Origin: Acidimicrobiaceae bacterium
Lineage (GTDB): Bacteria > Actinomycetota > Acidimicrobiia > Acidimicrobiales > Aldehydirespiratoraceae
Assembly (NCBI GenBank): GCA_028819005.1
Contig: JAPPMP010000005.1
Location: 91,263-137,046 of the forward strand
DNA: 45,784 nt
Reading direction: 5' to 3'
Made by a program: the position numbers and the translations under genes. Numbering within the stretch: position 1 is the first letter of the stretch; every line of letters begins with the position of its first letter. Below the pieces are notes generated by a model that saw only the letters and a program-made list of their open reading frames with translations, did not search any database and had not been told where the DNA came from. This document shows positions 31,350-39,318 of this stretch, one piece after another.

Positions 31350-32288
31350 TCAATAACCCAAGTCCAGGTCGACTATTCCCTCCAGTGGTTCGCCGGCTGT
31401 GAAACGGTGATAGTTGGCGATGAAAGTGTCGAACATGGAGCTCCCCGATCTCGGTGCCGCCCATGAGATGTGGGGCGAAAGACGCACGCCGGGGTGGTCG
31501 AAGAGCCAGTGGCCGTCCGGCAGGGGTTCGGGAACGACAGCGTCGAGAGAGGCTCGTGCCACGCGTCCGTCGTCGAGCGCTTCGCGCAGTGCGTCCTGAT
31601 CAATGAGAGCGCCGCGCGCGATGTTGACGATATGGAGCCCCGGTGCGACGCGGGCCAACATGTCACGGTCGATGAGAGCGGCGGTTTCGCTGGTGGCTGG
31701 GGCAGCCAGAACCAGGTGGTGGGCGTCGCCGATCACCTCGCTCAGGTCGGTGGTGATTTCCATCCCGGCATGAGGAGCCGGCAACGGGCGGCGGCGGACG
31801 CCGATCACGCGCATGCCGAAAGCGAGCGACAGACGTGCCACTTCAGCGCCGATTCCGCCGACTCCGACGACCACGGCGGTGTGTCCGTTGAGGGCCCCCA
31901 TTTTTGGCCCTGTATGCCAACCGTTGGCCGGCACGGCGTTGATCCAGATATCGGGCAGCGCCTTGGCATGGGCCAACATGGCCGCCAGCGCGAACTCGCT
32001 GATCGGGATCGCGGTCGAGCCGCGGGCACAGGTGAGAGTCTGGTCGGGTCGGATCAACTCGAGGGGGAAGTCATCGATTCCCACACCCATGACGTGGATC
32101 CAGGCCGCGCCGCAATCGATGATTGCTCCGAGGTTGGGTGCCCCACCGGTGTGGGTGAATATCACATCGCCTTGTAGATCAGGAGGAACTCGGGCGTCTC
32201 CGTCTATTCTGACTTCGCGCAGACCAGGAAGGGACGCCACCTTCTCGGGAAGGTCGTTCCCCAGATTGTTGATGACAGTCACACCCAC
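31350..32288 (-). CDS. D-2-hydroxyacid dehydrogenase family protein
   Basis: A 312-residue NAD(P)-dependent D-isomer-specific 2-hydroxyacid dehydrogenase. The dinucleotide motif VGVGGIGAEV covers 141-150. The catalytic trio is R225 (NIARG), E254 (VVPEPLP) and H273 (SPHISW). After the glycine motif GVRRRP (164-169) suggests NADP preference (basic residues in the ribose-phosphate position). It reduces a 2-keto acid or oxidises the hydroxy acid; the substrate is unknown. GTG 32288 is preceded by a TAAAGT box and it heads the minus-strand run. Confidence 0.88.
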   Translation of the reverse strand: MGVTVINNLGNDLPEKVASLPGLREVRIDGDARVPPDLQGDVIFTHTGGAPNLGAIIDCGAAWIHVMGVGIDDFPLELIRPDQTLTCARGSTAIPISEFALAAMLAHAKALPDIWINAVPANGWHTGPKMGALNGHTAVVVGVGGIGAEVARLSLAFGMRVIGVRRRPLPAPHAGMEITTDLSEVIGDAHHLVLAAPATSETAALIDRDMLARVAPGLHIVNIARGALIDQDALREALDDGRVARASLDAVVPEPLPDGHWLFDHPGVRLSPHISWAAPRSGSSMFDTFIANYHRFTAGEPLEGIVDLDLGY

Positions 32289-32295
32289 GGCGGCG

Positions 32296-32301
32296 ACTTT
32301 A
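32296..32301 (-). promoter_or_regulatory. -10 box of hydroxyacid dehydrogenase gene
   Basis: On the minus strand TAAAGT lies 7 bases before GTG 32288; no ribosome site is present. It is in the 63-base divergent gap with the NfeD-like gene. Confidence 0.4.
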
Positions 32302-32351
32302 GCTGCTAGCGGAACTGTTCAGATCGGTAGTACGGTTCAAGGCGAATCGAC

Positions 32352-32858
32352 ATGACCGGAATCTATATTCTCCTTCTCGCCGCCGGAGGACCGCTGCTGT
32401 TGTGGTTGGTGTTCGCCGGCGACGCCGACGCCGGCGGAGACGCGTTGTCGGTCATCCCGCTCTCGTCGATCGCCTTCTTTGCGGCGACTTTCGGCTTCGT
32501 CGGGGTGGTGGGAGGCGCTACCGGTGCGGGTGCGGTGGCGTTGTTCGTCACTTCTGCGGTGGTCGCGGCCTTGGCAGGTTTGATGAGCACCCAGGCTTTC
32601 AAGTGGATTCGCAAGAATTCCGTGTCGAGCGAGGTGATGGACTCAGAACTCGAGGGGTCGATGGCGCGGGTGGCGCTCGAGGTGAGCTCTGACCACAAGG
32701 GCAAGATCATCGTCGACATGGCCGGGGCGCGTGAACAGATGACGGCTTCACCCATTGACGGTTCGACCATCAAGGAGGGTGAACGGGTCGTGATCGTCAA
32801 GGTCGAACGCGGGGTGGCTCTGGTTGCACCGCTCGGTCCCGACCTTAGGCTTGAATAA
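32352..32858 (+). CDS. NfeD-like membrane protein, flotillin partner
   Basis: A 168-residue protein with three hydrophobic segments (about 3-22, 36-58, 62-80) and a C-terminal OB-fold of the NfeD type (about 95-165, ending GERVVIVKVERGVALVAPL). NfeD-like proteins pair with flotillins in membrane microdomains; here the flotillin gene follows directly after 55 bases, so this is a typical short NfeD-flotillin operon. It begins at ATG 32352. TACGGT (32331-32336) lies 15 bases before the start, more distant than in the leaderless genes. Confidence 0.82.
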   Translation: MTGIYILLLAAGGPLLLWLVFAGDADAGGDALSVIPLSSIAFFAATFGFVGVVGGATGAGAVALFVTSAVVAALAGLMSTQAFKWIRKNSVSSEVMDSELEGSMARVALEVSSDHKGKIIVDMAGAREQMTASPIDGSTIKEGERVVIVKVERGVALVAPLGPDLRLE

Positions 32859-32913
32859 ATCGCTCACGGCCGTTAGTCCGTGAAAAAGTGCCTAGCGCAG
32901 GAGGAATCAGCAG

Positions 32914-34221
32914 ATGTCTTTGTTTTTGATAGGCGGCTTGGCGATCGGGGTGACCGTGATCCTGCTGATCATGATCCTCAGTGCTCTGATCGTCATCTGC
33001 CCTCCGAACCGGGTTGCGGTGATCTCGGGCCGCAGCCGTCAACTCTCCGACGGACGAACTGTCGGGTATCGAATCCTCAAAGGCGGTCGAACCGTCCGGA
33101 TCCCTCTCATTGAGAAGGTGTCGTGGCTGGACCTCAACACGATCCCGCTCGAGGTGTCGGTCACCAACGCATACTCGCGCGGCACGATTCCGTTGAATGT
33201 GCAGGGAATCGCCAACGTCAAGGTCTCTTCGAAGGAAGGTGTGCTGGAGAATGCCGCGGAGCGTTTCTTGAACGTCCCGAACCAGCACATTGGACAGATC
33301 GCCAAGGAGACCCTTGAGGCCAACCTCCGCGGCGTCCTCGCCACGCTCTCGCCCGAGGAGGTCAACGAGGATCGTTTGAAGTTCTCCCAGCAGTTGATCG
33401 ACGAGGCCGACGACGACATCAAGACGCTGGGACTCGATCTCGATGTGATGAAGATCCAGAACGTGACCGATGACAACCTCTACCTCGAATCGGTGGGCCG
33501 CCGGTTGACAGCGGAGGTCGTCAAGGAGGCCCGGGTTGCTGAGGCGAACCGGCAGTCCGAATCCGAGCAGGCCGAAGCCAAGGCGCGCGAGCGTGCCGAG
33601 ATCGCCCAGGCGCTCGCTGATCGCAACATCGTGGAGGAACAGAACAACCTGCGAGTCCGCACAGCCGAGCTTGACGCAATCGCTCGTGCCAAAGAAGAGC
33701 AGGCATTGGTGGCCGGTGATATCGCCAGGGCGACCGCTGAGCAGGAGCTCGAGCAGCAGCGCATCGAGTTGGAACGGCGCCGACTCGAAGCTGACGTCGT
33801 GACCCCGGCCCGTGCCAACCTGGAGTCGAAGCAGCTGCAAGCACAGGCTGAGGCAGCGAAGATCATCGAGGACGGCAAGGCCCAGGTCGACGTGTTTCGC
33901 CGGCTCACCGATCAGTATCAACTGGCAGGGGAGGACGGCCAGAGGATCTTCGTGCTCAACATGCTTCCCGAACTCGTCGACAAGATCGTCTCCACGGTCA
34001 ACAGCGTCTCGATCGACCGGGTGGCGGTGGTCGATGGCGGCAACAACGGCGGCCAAGGGGGTATTCCCGCCTTGATGGCACAGCTCCCTGCTGCGGTGGT
34101 GAGCCTCAGCGAACAGATCGAAGCCGCCACTGGCGTCGACATCCTGCAGAGCATGCGTTCCGATGACGACGAGGTTGAACCGGTTTCTGAACTTCCGCCG
34201 CCACCGCCTCCGGCACCCTGA
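32914..34221 (+). CDS. floT: Flotillin-like SPFH-domain protein
   Basis: A 435-residue membrane-associated scaffold of the flotillin type. An N-terminal hydrophobic anchor (about 5-31) is followed by the SPFH domain (about 30-190, ICPPNRVAVISGR... NVQGIANVKVSS) and a long coiled coil rich in E/A/R/Q (about 195-345, the flotillin EA repeats AEANRQSESEQAEAKARE). A conserved C-terminal region and a Pro-rich tail (PPPPPPAP) end it. A strong GGAGGA site lies 11 bases before ATG 32914. Flotillins organise functional membrane regions in concert with NfeD. Confidence 0.9.
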   Translation: MSLFLIGGLAIGVTVILLIMILSALIVICPPNRVAVISGRSRQLSDGRTVGYRILKGGRTVRIPLIEKVSWLDLNTIPLEVSVTNAYSRGTIPLNVQGIANVKVSSKEGVLENAAERFLNVPNQHIGQIAKETLEANLRGVLATLSPEEVNEDRLKFSQQLIDEADDDIKTLGLDLDVMKIQNVTDDNLYLESVGRRLTAEVVKEARVAEANRQSESEQAEAKARERAEIAQALADRNIVEEQNNLRVRTAELDAIARAKEEQALVAGDIARATAEQELEQQRIELERRRLEADVVTPARANLESKQLQAQAEAAKIIEDGKAQVDVFRRLTDQYQLAGEDGQRIFVLNMLPELVDKIVSTVNSVSIDRVAVVDGGNNGGQGGIPALMAQLPAAVVSLSEQIEAATGVDILQSMRSDDDEVEPVSELPPPPPPAP

Positions 34222-34233
34222 GCGAGACTTCGT

Positions 34234-34881
34234 TCAGCGAGCCAAGGCCCGCAAGCCTGATAGATCAAGTACCTCTATCCGGCCGCGCCCGGTCCGGATC
34301 ACTCCGCCGGATTCAGCGAGTTTCAGTGCATGGTTCGCTGATTGGCGACTGCTGCCGGACATCGCAGCAATGTCGCTTTGTCGGACCTTCACGACCACGG
34401 GATGGACGCCTCTGTCGAAAGCCGCAACGAGCCGCAGCAAGGCTCGCATGACTCGGGTCTCGACAGGCGCGAACAGGACGTCGACGAGTTGCTCGGTGCT
34501 CTGGGCGAGTTTGTCTGCGACGACGTTGAGGAAGTAGCGGTCGACCGCCGGTTCTGCAGAACGCAGTTCCGTGAGCGTCTGTCGTGTCAGAGCGAGAGTT
34601 TCAGTCGGTTCAAGCGCGGTGACCCGGGCAGAGCGGCGGCCATTGCCGACCACGGCGAGTTCGCCGACGATGTCACCCGGCCAACGAACCGATAGACCAG
34701 CCATGTCTCCGCATGCAATATAGGCCTCGACAAGGACGCACCCCTTCTCGATGAGGTGAATGGTGTCGCCGATTTCTCCTTGGTGAAAAATCACCTCTCG
34801 GCGTTGGAATCGACGTCGATGCATCTGCTTGCGCCAGTCGACTGCCGCGGGCCCAAGTTGTTTCATCAGACCGCTGCGCAT
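34234..34881 (-). CDS. Crp/Fnr-family transcriptional regulator
   Basis: A 215-residue regulator. The cNMP-binding beta roll spans about residues 22-115 (EIGDTIHLIEKGCVLVEAY, then WPGDIVGELAVVGNGRRSARVTA with the GEL and RS features of the nucleotide pocket). A dimer helix and a winged HTH follow (about 140-210, VRQSDIAAMSGSSRQSANHALKLAESGG). ATG 34881 is chosen because TACGGT lies 6 bases upstream; a GTG at 34935 is possible but adds sequence with no family match. Effector unknown (cAMP is possible). A near-consensus CRP-type operator precedes the peptide transporter operon at 37401, a candidate target. Confidence 0.85.
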   Translation of the reverse strand: MRSGLMKQLGPAAVDWRKQMHRRRFQRREVIFHQGEIGDTIHLIEKGCVLVEAYIACGDMAGLSVRWPGDIVGELAVVGNGRRSARVTALEPTETLALTRQTLTELRSAEPAVDRYFLNVVADKLAQSTEQLVDVLFAPVETRVMRALLRLVAAFDRGVHPVVVKVRQSDIAAMSGSSRQSANHALKLAESGGVIRTGRGRIEVLDLSGLRALAR

Positions 34882-34887
34882 CGTTGA

Positions 34888-34893
34888 ACCGTA
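34888..34893 (-). promoter_or_regulatory. -10 box of crp-like gene
   Basis: On the minus strand TACGGT lies 6 bases before ATG 34881, and GGTTCAA follows as it does after the same hexamer at 32331-32336. Confidence 0.4.
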
Positions 34894-34958
34894 GCTTTTG
34901 CAGGTTCCCAAAGGTGCGATTACATGTGTTGTCACGCGGTCCGCGATGATTTGGGCCT

Positions 34959-35549
34959 ATGACTTTAAGGGGTAGCAACGCGGCGGCCGGCAGGGAAGCC
35001 CGTCGCTCGCGCATCAAGGACGCCTCGATGCGGATGGCTGCTGAAGGTGGCTATGAAGCGGTTCAGATGAGGGCTGTGGCAGAACGCGCTGATGTGTCGC
35101 TCGGTACGATCTACCGGTACTTCAACGGCAAGGACGACATGCTGTTGGCGGGTTTGGTGAGCTGGATCCAGAGGGTTCGCGAGGGGCTCGAGTCTCGTCC
35201 TCCACAACAGGGAGCCGCAGCTGACCGTCTGTCTGCGCTGCTCGCCGACGCCGCGGAAATGGCTGAGCGGACGCCGATGCTCATGAGCGCGCTGTTCACG
35301 GCTCTCAACAACACGGACCCGGCCGCGGCAGAAAACAAGCGAGCTGTGGAAACGGAGGTGCTGCAGTTCATCGTCACCGCTATCGGCGATGATTCCGAGA
35401 TCGATGCGGAGGGTGCCGCTCGAGTGATCCGCCACGTGTGGTTCTCTGCGACAAGCAGGTGGGTCGGTGGTCTCGCCGAGTCGGGCAGCGTCGAGGAAGA
35501 GCTGCGTCACGCGGTCCGGATGATGATTGCTTGCAGGGCGCCGGTCTAG
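34959..35549 (+). CDS. TetR-family regulator, KstR/KstR2-like
   Basis: A 196-residue TetR repressor. The DNA-binding domain (about 14-60) RRSRIKDASMRMAAEGGYEAVQMRAVAERADVSLGTIYRYFNGKDDML is close to the pattern of KstR-type repressors of mycobacterial sterol catabolism. The ligand domain follows to residue 190. It is the first gene before two SDR genes in the same direction, as KstR2 controls SDRs in the C/D-ring part of cholesterol breakdown. The sterol link is inference. ATG 34959 overlaps no neighbour; the gene is divergent from the crp-like gene. Confidence 0.82.
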   Translation: MTLRGSNAAAGREARRSRIKDASMRMAAEGGYEAVQMRAVAERADVSLGTIYRYFNGKDDMLLAGLVSWIQRVREGLESRPPQQGAAADRLSALLADAAEMAERTPMLMSALFTALNNTDPAAAENKRAVETEVLQFIVTAIGDDSEIDAEGAARVIRHVWFSATSRWVGGLAESGSVEEELRHAVRMMIACRAPV

Positions 35550-35610
35550 CGTTCAGGGCCTAGTCTTCATTCACATTCACCTCACACATGACAATCCAGG
35601 AGACCAGCAA

Positions 35611-36543
35611 GTGTCCAGATTCCTCGACGGCAAGAGCATTGCGATAACAGGTGCAGGCGCCGGTATCGGCAAGGCAATTGCGCTGGCGGCGGCGGCTGAG
35701 GGCGCGAACATCGTTGTTGCCGACTACGGCGTGGCAATGGACGGCAGCAACCCGACAAGCGAGGTCGCCGACAACGCGGCAGCCGAAATCCAAGCTCTGG
35801 GCGGGCAGGCCGTGGCCGTGGCGGGAGACGTCAGCCGTTTCGATGTCGGCGAGGAGGTGGTCGCGGCTGCTTGTGACAACTGGGGTTCTATCGACGGAGT
35901 TGTCTGCCCGGCAGGAGTGTTGCGGGAGCGAATGCTCTTCAATATGAGCGAGGACGAGTGGGACCATGTTGTAGCGGTTCACCTGAAAGGACACTTCAAC
36001 GTCTATCGGGCGGCGTTGGCGCGAATGCGCAAACAGGACACGGGCGGGTCGCTGGTTGGATTCACGTCAGGGGCGTTCACGGCATCGACGGCTCAGGCGA
36101 ACTACTCAGCGGCCAAAGGAGGAATCGTCAGTCTCACCCGCTCAGCAGCGATGACCGCGGCGAGCCTCAAACTCCGGGGTGGGCCGGCCATCAACGCCAA
36201 CTGCATCGCGCCGGTGGCCAAGACTCGCATGAGTGAGAACGTGCCTTTCGAAATCGAAACGGGCGAACCTGAAGATGTGGCCCCGATGGCCGTATATCTG
36301 ATGAGCGATGCGGGTCGTCACATCAACGCGCAGATCTACACAGTCGTGGGCAAGCGGATTTCGGTTTGGAACCAGCCGATGGAAGTTCGGACGATGACCG
36401 CTGACGGGGATCGATGGACCTGCCAACAGATCGCTGAGACCCTGCCGGGCAGTATCGGACAGGAACCGAATCCCTTCATTGCCGACTTGGAGCGCCGTAT
36501 GGCCGAGATGGCGGCAAACGCCGATTCTGGGAGGACCGGCTGA
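35611..36543 (+). CDS. Short-chain dehydrogenase (Rv3548c-like)
   Basis: A 310-residue SDR. TGAGAGIG (13-20) binds the nucleotide, followed by the typical catalytic YSAAK (of ANYSAAKGG). A C-terminal extension of about 60 residues beyond the SDR core makes it longer than classical ones, like M. tuberculosis Rv3548c and the 17-beta-HSD4 type. GTG 35611 follows AGGAGA by 8 bases; the frame is open further up, but no other start has a ribosome site. Next gene overlaps by TGATG, a pair of one long and one 259-residue SDR as in the Rv3548c/Rv3549c pair (recalled). Likely acts on a hydroxyacyl-CoA. Confidence 0.85.
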   Translation: MSRFLDGKSIAITGAGAGIGKAIALAAAAEGANIVVADYGVAMDGSNPTSEVADNAAAEIQALGGQAVAVAGDVSRFDVGEEVVAAACDNWGSIDGVVCPAGVLRERMLFNMSEDEWDHVVAVHLKGHFNVYRAALARMRKQDTGGSLVGFTSGAFTASTAQANYSAAKGGIVSLTRSAAMTAASLKLRGGPAINANCIAPVAKTRMSENVPFEIETGEPEDVAPMAVYLMSDAGRHINAQIYTVVGKRISVWNQPMEVRTMTADGDRWTCQQIAETLPGSIGQEPNPFIADLERRMAEMAANADSGRTG

Positions 36544-37322
36544 TGGCTGTTGGTCCTGAACCGCCGGGTCGGGGCCTGCTCGACGCCAAGCGCGTGGTGG
36601 TGACCGCGGCTGCCGGCACCGGTATCGGCTCTGCGGTGGCCAAGCGCTGCCTGATTGAAGGCGCCGAAGTGCTTGTCTCGGACATCCACGAGCGCCGTTT
36701 GAGTGGGACGGCCGACCGACTTGAGAGCGAAACCGGAAATAGGCCGCTCACCGCGGTCTGCAATGTCACCGACGAGAAAGACGTCGGCTCTCTGGTGGCA
36801 GCCGCGATCAGCGGACTCGGTGGAATCGATGTGATGATGAACAACGCCGGATTGGGCGGGACCGTCGACCTCGTTGAGATGACCGACGAGCAGTGGAACG
36901 CAGTGCTGGGGGTGACCCTTGACGGCACCATGCGCTGCACGCGTGCAGTCCTGCGCCACATGATTGAAGCGAAGATCGAGGGCGCAATAGTAAACAACGC
37001 CTCGGTCGTGGGTTGGCGTGCCCAGCGTGGGCAGTGCCATTACGCCGCAGCCAAGGCGGGAGTGATGGCGTTGACCCGGTGCTCAGCCATTGAAGCGGCC
37101 GAGCACGGCATTCGGGTCAATGCAGTCGCTCCGAGCATTGCCATGCATCCGTTTCTGGCCAAAGTCACCGATGATGCGCTGCTTGATGAGCTGTCAAAAT
37201 CCGAAGCGTTCGGCAGGGCGGCGGAGCCGTGGGAGGTGGCCAACGTCATGGTCTTCTTGGCAAGCGATTTGTCGACGTACATGACCGGTGAGGTCGTCTC
37301 AGTCAGCAGTCGACACCCGTGA
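36543..37322 (+). CDS. Short-chain dehydrogenase (Rv3549c-like)
   Basis: A 259-residue classical SDR: TAAAGTGIG glycine motif (about 21-29), MMNNAG (NNAG stabilising motif), NNASVVG and the catalytic YAAAK of CHYAAAKAG, then the PSIAMHPF segment. It reduces or oxidises a hydroxyl or keto group with NAD(P). Its start overlaps the previous stop, so the two SDRs are co-translated and may act as consecutive steps or as a hetero-oligomer. The chain ends SSRHP without the usual C-terminal extension. Confidence 0.85.
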   Translation: MAVGPEPPGRGLLDAKRVVVTAAAGTGIGSAVAKRCLIEGAEVLVSDIHERRLSGTADRLESETGNRPLTAVCNVTDEKDVGSLVAAAISGLGGIDVMMNNAGLGGTVDLVEMTDEQWNAVLGVTLDGTMRCTRAVLRHMIEAKIEGAIVNNASVVGWRAQRGQCHYAAAKAGVMALTRCSAIEAAEHGIRVNAVAPSIAMHPFLAKVTDDALLDELSKSEAFGRAAEPWEVANVMVFLASDLSTYMTGEVVSVSSRHP

Positions 37323-37400
37323 ACTCGGCGAGGTTCCGCGCGCAGTTCTGCTGTTCCTTGCTCGCGGCGCGCCCAAAAGGTGTTTCAAAGTGCTAGACCT

Positions 37401-37416
37401 TGTGGCGTGAGTCACA
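37401..37416. promoter_or_regulatory. CRP-type operator before the peptide transporter operon
   Basis: TGTGG-CGTGAG-TCACA matches the CRP consensus TGTGA-N6-TCACA at 9 of 10 half-site positions. It lies 33 bases before the ATG of the substrate-binding protein gene, close to any promoter, so it could repress or activate. A crp-like gene is encoded 2.5 kb away. Confidence 0.55.
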
Positions 37417-37448
37417 GGCCGATTGTGATTCCTGGAGGAGACAAAGAC

Positions 37449-39263
37449 ATGAAATCCCGTACTAGGCCCACAATGTTCGCACAGCTCATAGCGCTGCTCT
37501 TGGCGTTGTCGTTGGTCGCCGTCGCATGCGGCGGCGATGACGACGGAGACGCCACAGGTGACGATGGCGAGGTTGCTGTCGGGGATGACGGCGCCGATGG
37601 AGACGACGGTGACGGCGGGGATGACGGCGATGCTCCATCGACCACCGCAGCGCCCGTGGAAGATGTGACCGAAGGCAACGTGTGCATAGGCGATGCTTGT
37701 GATGAACCGAGCGGAGACGACGACGCAGCTCCCGAACCCGTGGCGGGTGGCACCTTGCGAGTCGCAGTGGAGGCTGAGACCGACGGCCTCAACCCCGCTG
37801 CCAACAACTTCGCGGTGTCGGCTTACACCATGGGGTTCGCCATATTCGACCCGCTGTTCTATATCGACGAAGACGGCAACTGGTTCCCCTTCCTGGCCGA
37901 ATCGGCCACACCAGTCGGTGATGGATCGTCCTGGCAGGTGAAAGTCCGCGAGGGCATCACCTTCCACGATGGAACACCGCTCAACGCGGACGCGCTGATT
38001 GCCAACTTCGAGACCGCGATCACCGATCCGATCATTTCGCTGGCGATCGTGCCGAGCTACCCGGCTGAGAACCGCTACGAGAAGATTGACGAATACACGC
38101 TTCAGTACAATCTGATTCGTCCGTCGGCTCACTTCCCGATCAACTTGACGGCCCAGTTGGGCATGGTGGCCTCACCGACCTGGCTTGCGGCAGCGGCGGA
38201 AGACGACAGCCTCAACCAGTCGCCCGTCGGCACGGGTCCGTTCATCCTTGAGAGTCGGACCCAGGACGTGTCGACCAGGGTGGTGAAGAACCCGGACTAC
38301 TGGCGCGGCGCCGACGACGTCCATTTGGACGCCATCGAGTTCTTCATCACGACCGACACAGCGCTTGCAGCCGAGCAGGTTGCAGCGGGCGAACTCGACG
38401 TTGTGGTCACCTCCAACGCTGACGCCACGCTCACCCTGCGCGACGCCGACGACGTGTCCACCTTCGAGAATCTCTACTCCGGTGAAGACTTCATCATGTT
38501 GAACACCAGAGCCGTGCCGATGGACGACATTCGTGTGCGTCAGGCATTGACCTTCGCCACAGATCGCCAGGCATACCACGACCTGATCGGGCAGGGCACC
38601 AAGCCGCTGGCCGATTCGATGTACCACCCGGACCTCGTCTGGAACAATCCCGATGTCGTCCAGGAAGGCAACATGTTTGACCAAGCCGGCCCGCTGGTGG
38701 ATTCCTACTGCGCGGAATTCCCCGAGAACTGCACCAACGGCAAGGTCAATATTGAACTCCAGTTCTCAGGACCATCAACGCTCCAGACGCGGATCATGGA
38801 CGTGTTGAGCGCCGGTTGGGAACCGTATTTCCAGGTTGAGCGCCAGCAGCTCCCACAGGACCAGCACATCCTGCAGACTGCTATCGGCCAGTTCCAAGTT
38901 GTCACTTGGCGCCAGTTCGGTGCGGTGGATCCCGACAATGAGGTCGTCTGGCTCGAGTGTGCAACGGCGACGGGCGGAATCACGCTCAACTGGGTTCGCT
39001 TGTGCAATGAGGATCGTGATGCGCTGTTGTTCGAGCAGCGTGCCACAACAGACCTCGATCGCCGCGTGGAGATCATGCAAAAAATCCAAGCTGAGATTCA
39101 GGCGACCTACTCCTACGTCTTCTTGACGCACGCCAACTGGACTGTCGGATTCCGCAACGCCGTCAAGAACATCTGCGGCCAGACCGGTCCTGACGGAGTT
39201 GTGTTGGTCTGCAATAATCAAGGACGCGGCTTCTATCACAACGTCTGGATAGACGAGGGCTGA
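37449..39263 (+). CDS. oppA: ABC transporter family 5 solute-binding lipoprotein (Opp/Dpp)
   Basis: A 604-residue lipoprotein that captures peptides or other solutes outside the membrane. The signal peptide ends with AVAC; the predicted lipid-bearing Cys is C27. An acidic Asp/Gly-rich linker (about 29-65, GDDDGDATGDDG) follows, then the SBP_bac_5 domain from about residue 95 (GGTLRVAVEAETDGLNPA; FHDGTPLNADALIANFE). Strong GGAGGAG ribosome site 9 bases before ATG 37449. First of a five-gene operon; probably regulated by the CRP-type site upstream. Which peptide or other solute it binds is not known. Confidence 0.9.
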   Translation: MKSRTRPTMFAQLIALLLALSLVAVACGGDDDGDATGDDGEVAVGDDGADGDDGDGGDDGDAPSTTAAPVEDVTEGNVCIGDACDEPSGDDDAAPEPVAGGTLRVAVEAETDGLNPAANNFAVSAYTMGFAIFDPLFYIDEDGNWFPFLAESATPVGDGSSWQVKVREGITFHDGTPLNADALIANFETAITDPIISLAIVPSYPAENRYEKIDEYTLQYNLIRPSAHFPINLTAQLGMVASPTWLAAAAEDDSLNQSPVGTGPFILESRTQDVSTRVVKNPDYWRGADDVHLDAIEFFITTDTALAAEQVAAGELDVVVTSNADATLTLRDADDVSTFENLYSGEDFIMLNTRAVPMDDIRVRQALTFATDRQAYHDLIGQGTKPLADSMYHPDLVWNNPDVVQEGNMFDQAGPLVDSYCAEFPENCTNGKVNIELQFSGPSTLQTRIMDVLSAGWEPYFQVERQQLPQDQHILQTAIGQFQVVTWRQFGAVDPDNEVVWLECATATGGITLNWVRLCNEDRDALLFEQRATTDLDRRVEIMQKIQAEIQATYSYVFLTHANWTVGFRNAVKNICGQTGPDGVVLVCNNQGRGFYHNVWIDEG

Positions 39264-39318
39264 GGAGCCCAGTACTGGAGAATCGAGCACCAGTTGACGC
39301 AACTTCGGAGGACTTGAG

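Noticed and set aside
32845..34056. 403-residue minus-strand open frame
   Set aside because: Shadow of the flotillin gene; the apparent repeats come from its coiled-coil codons.
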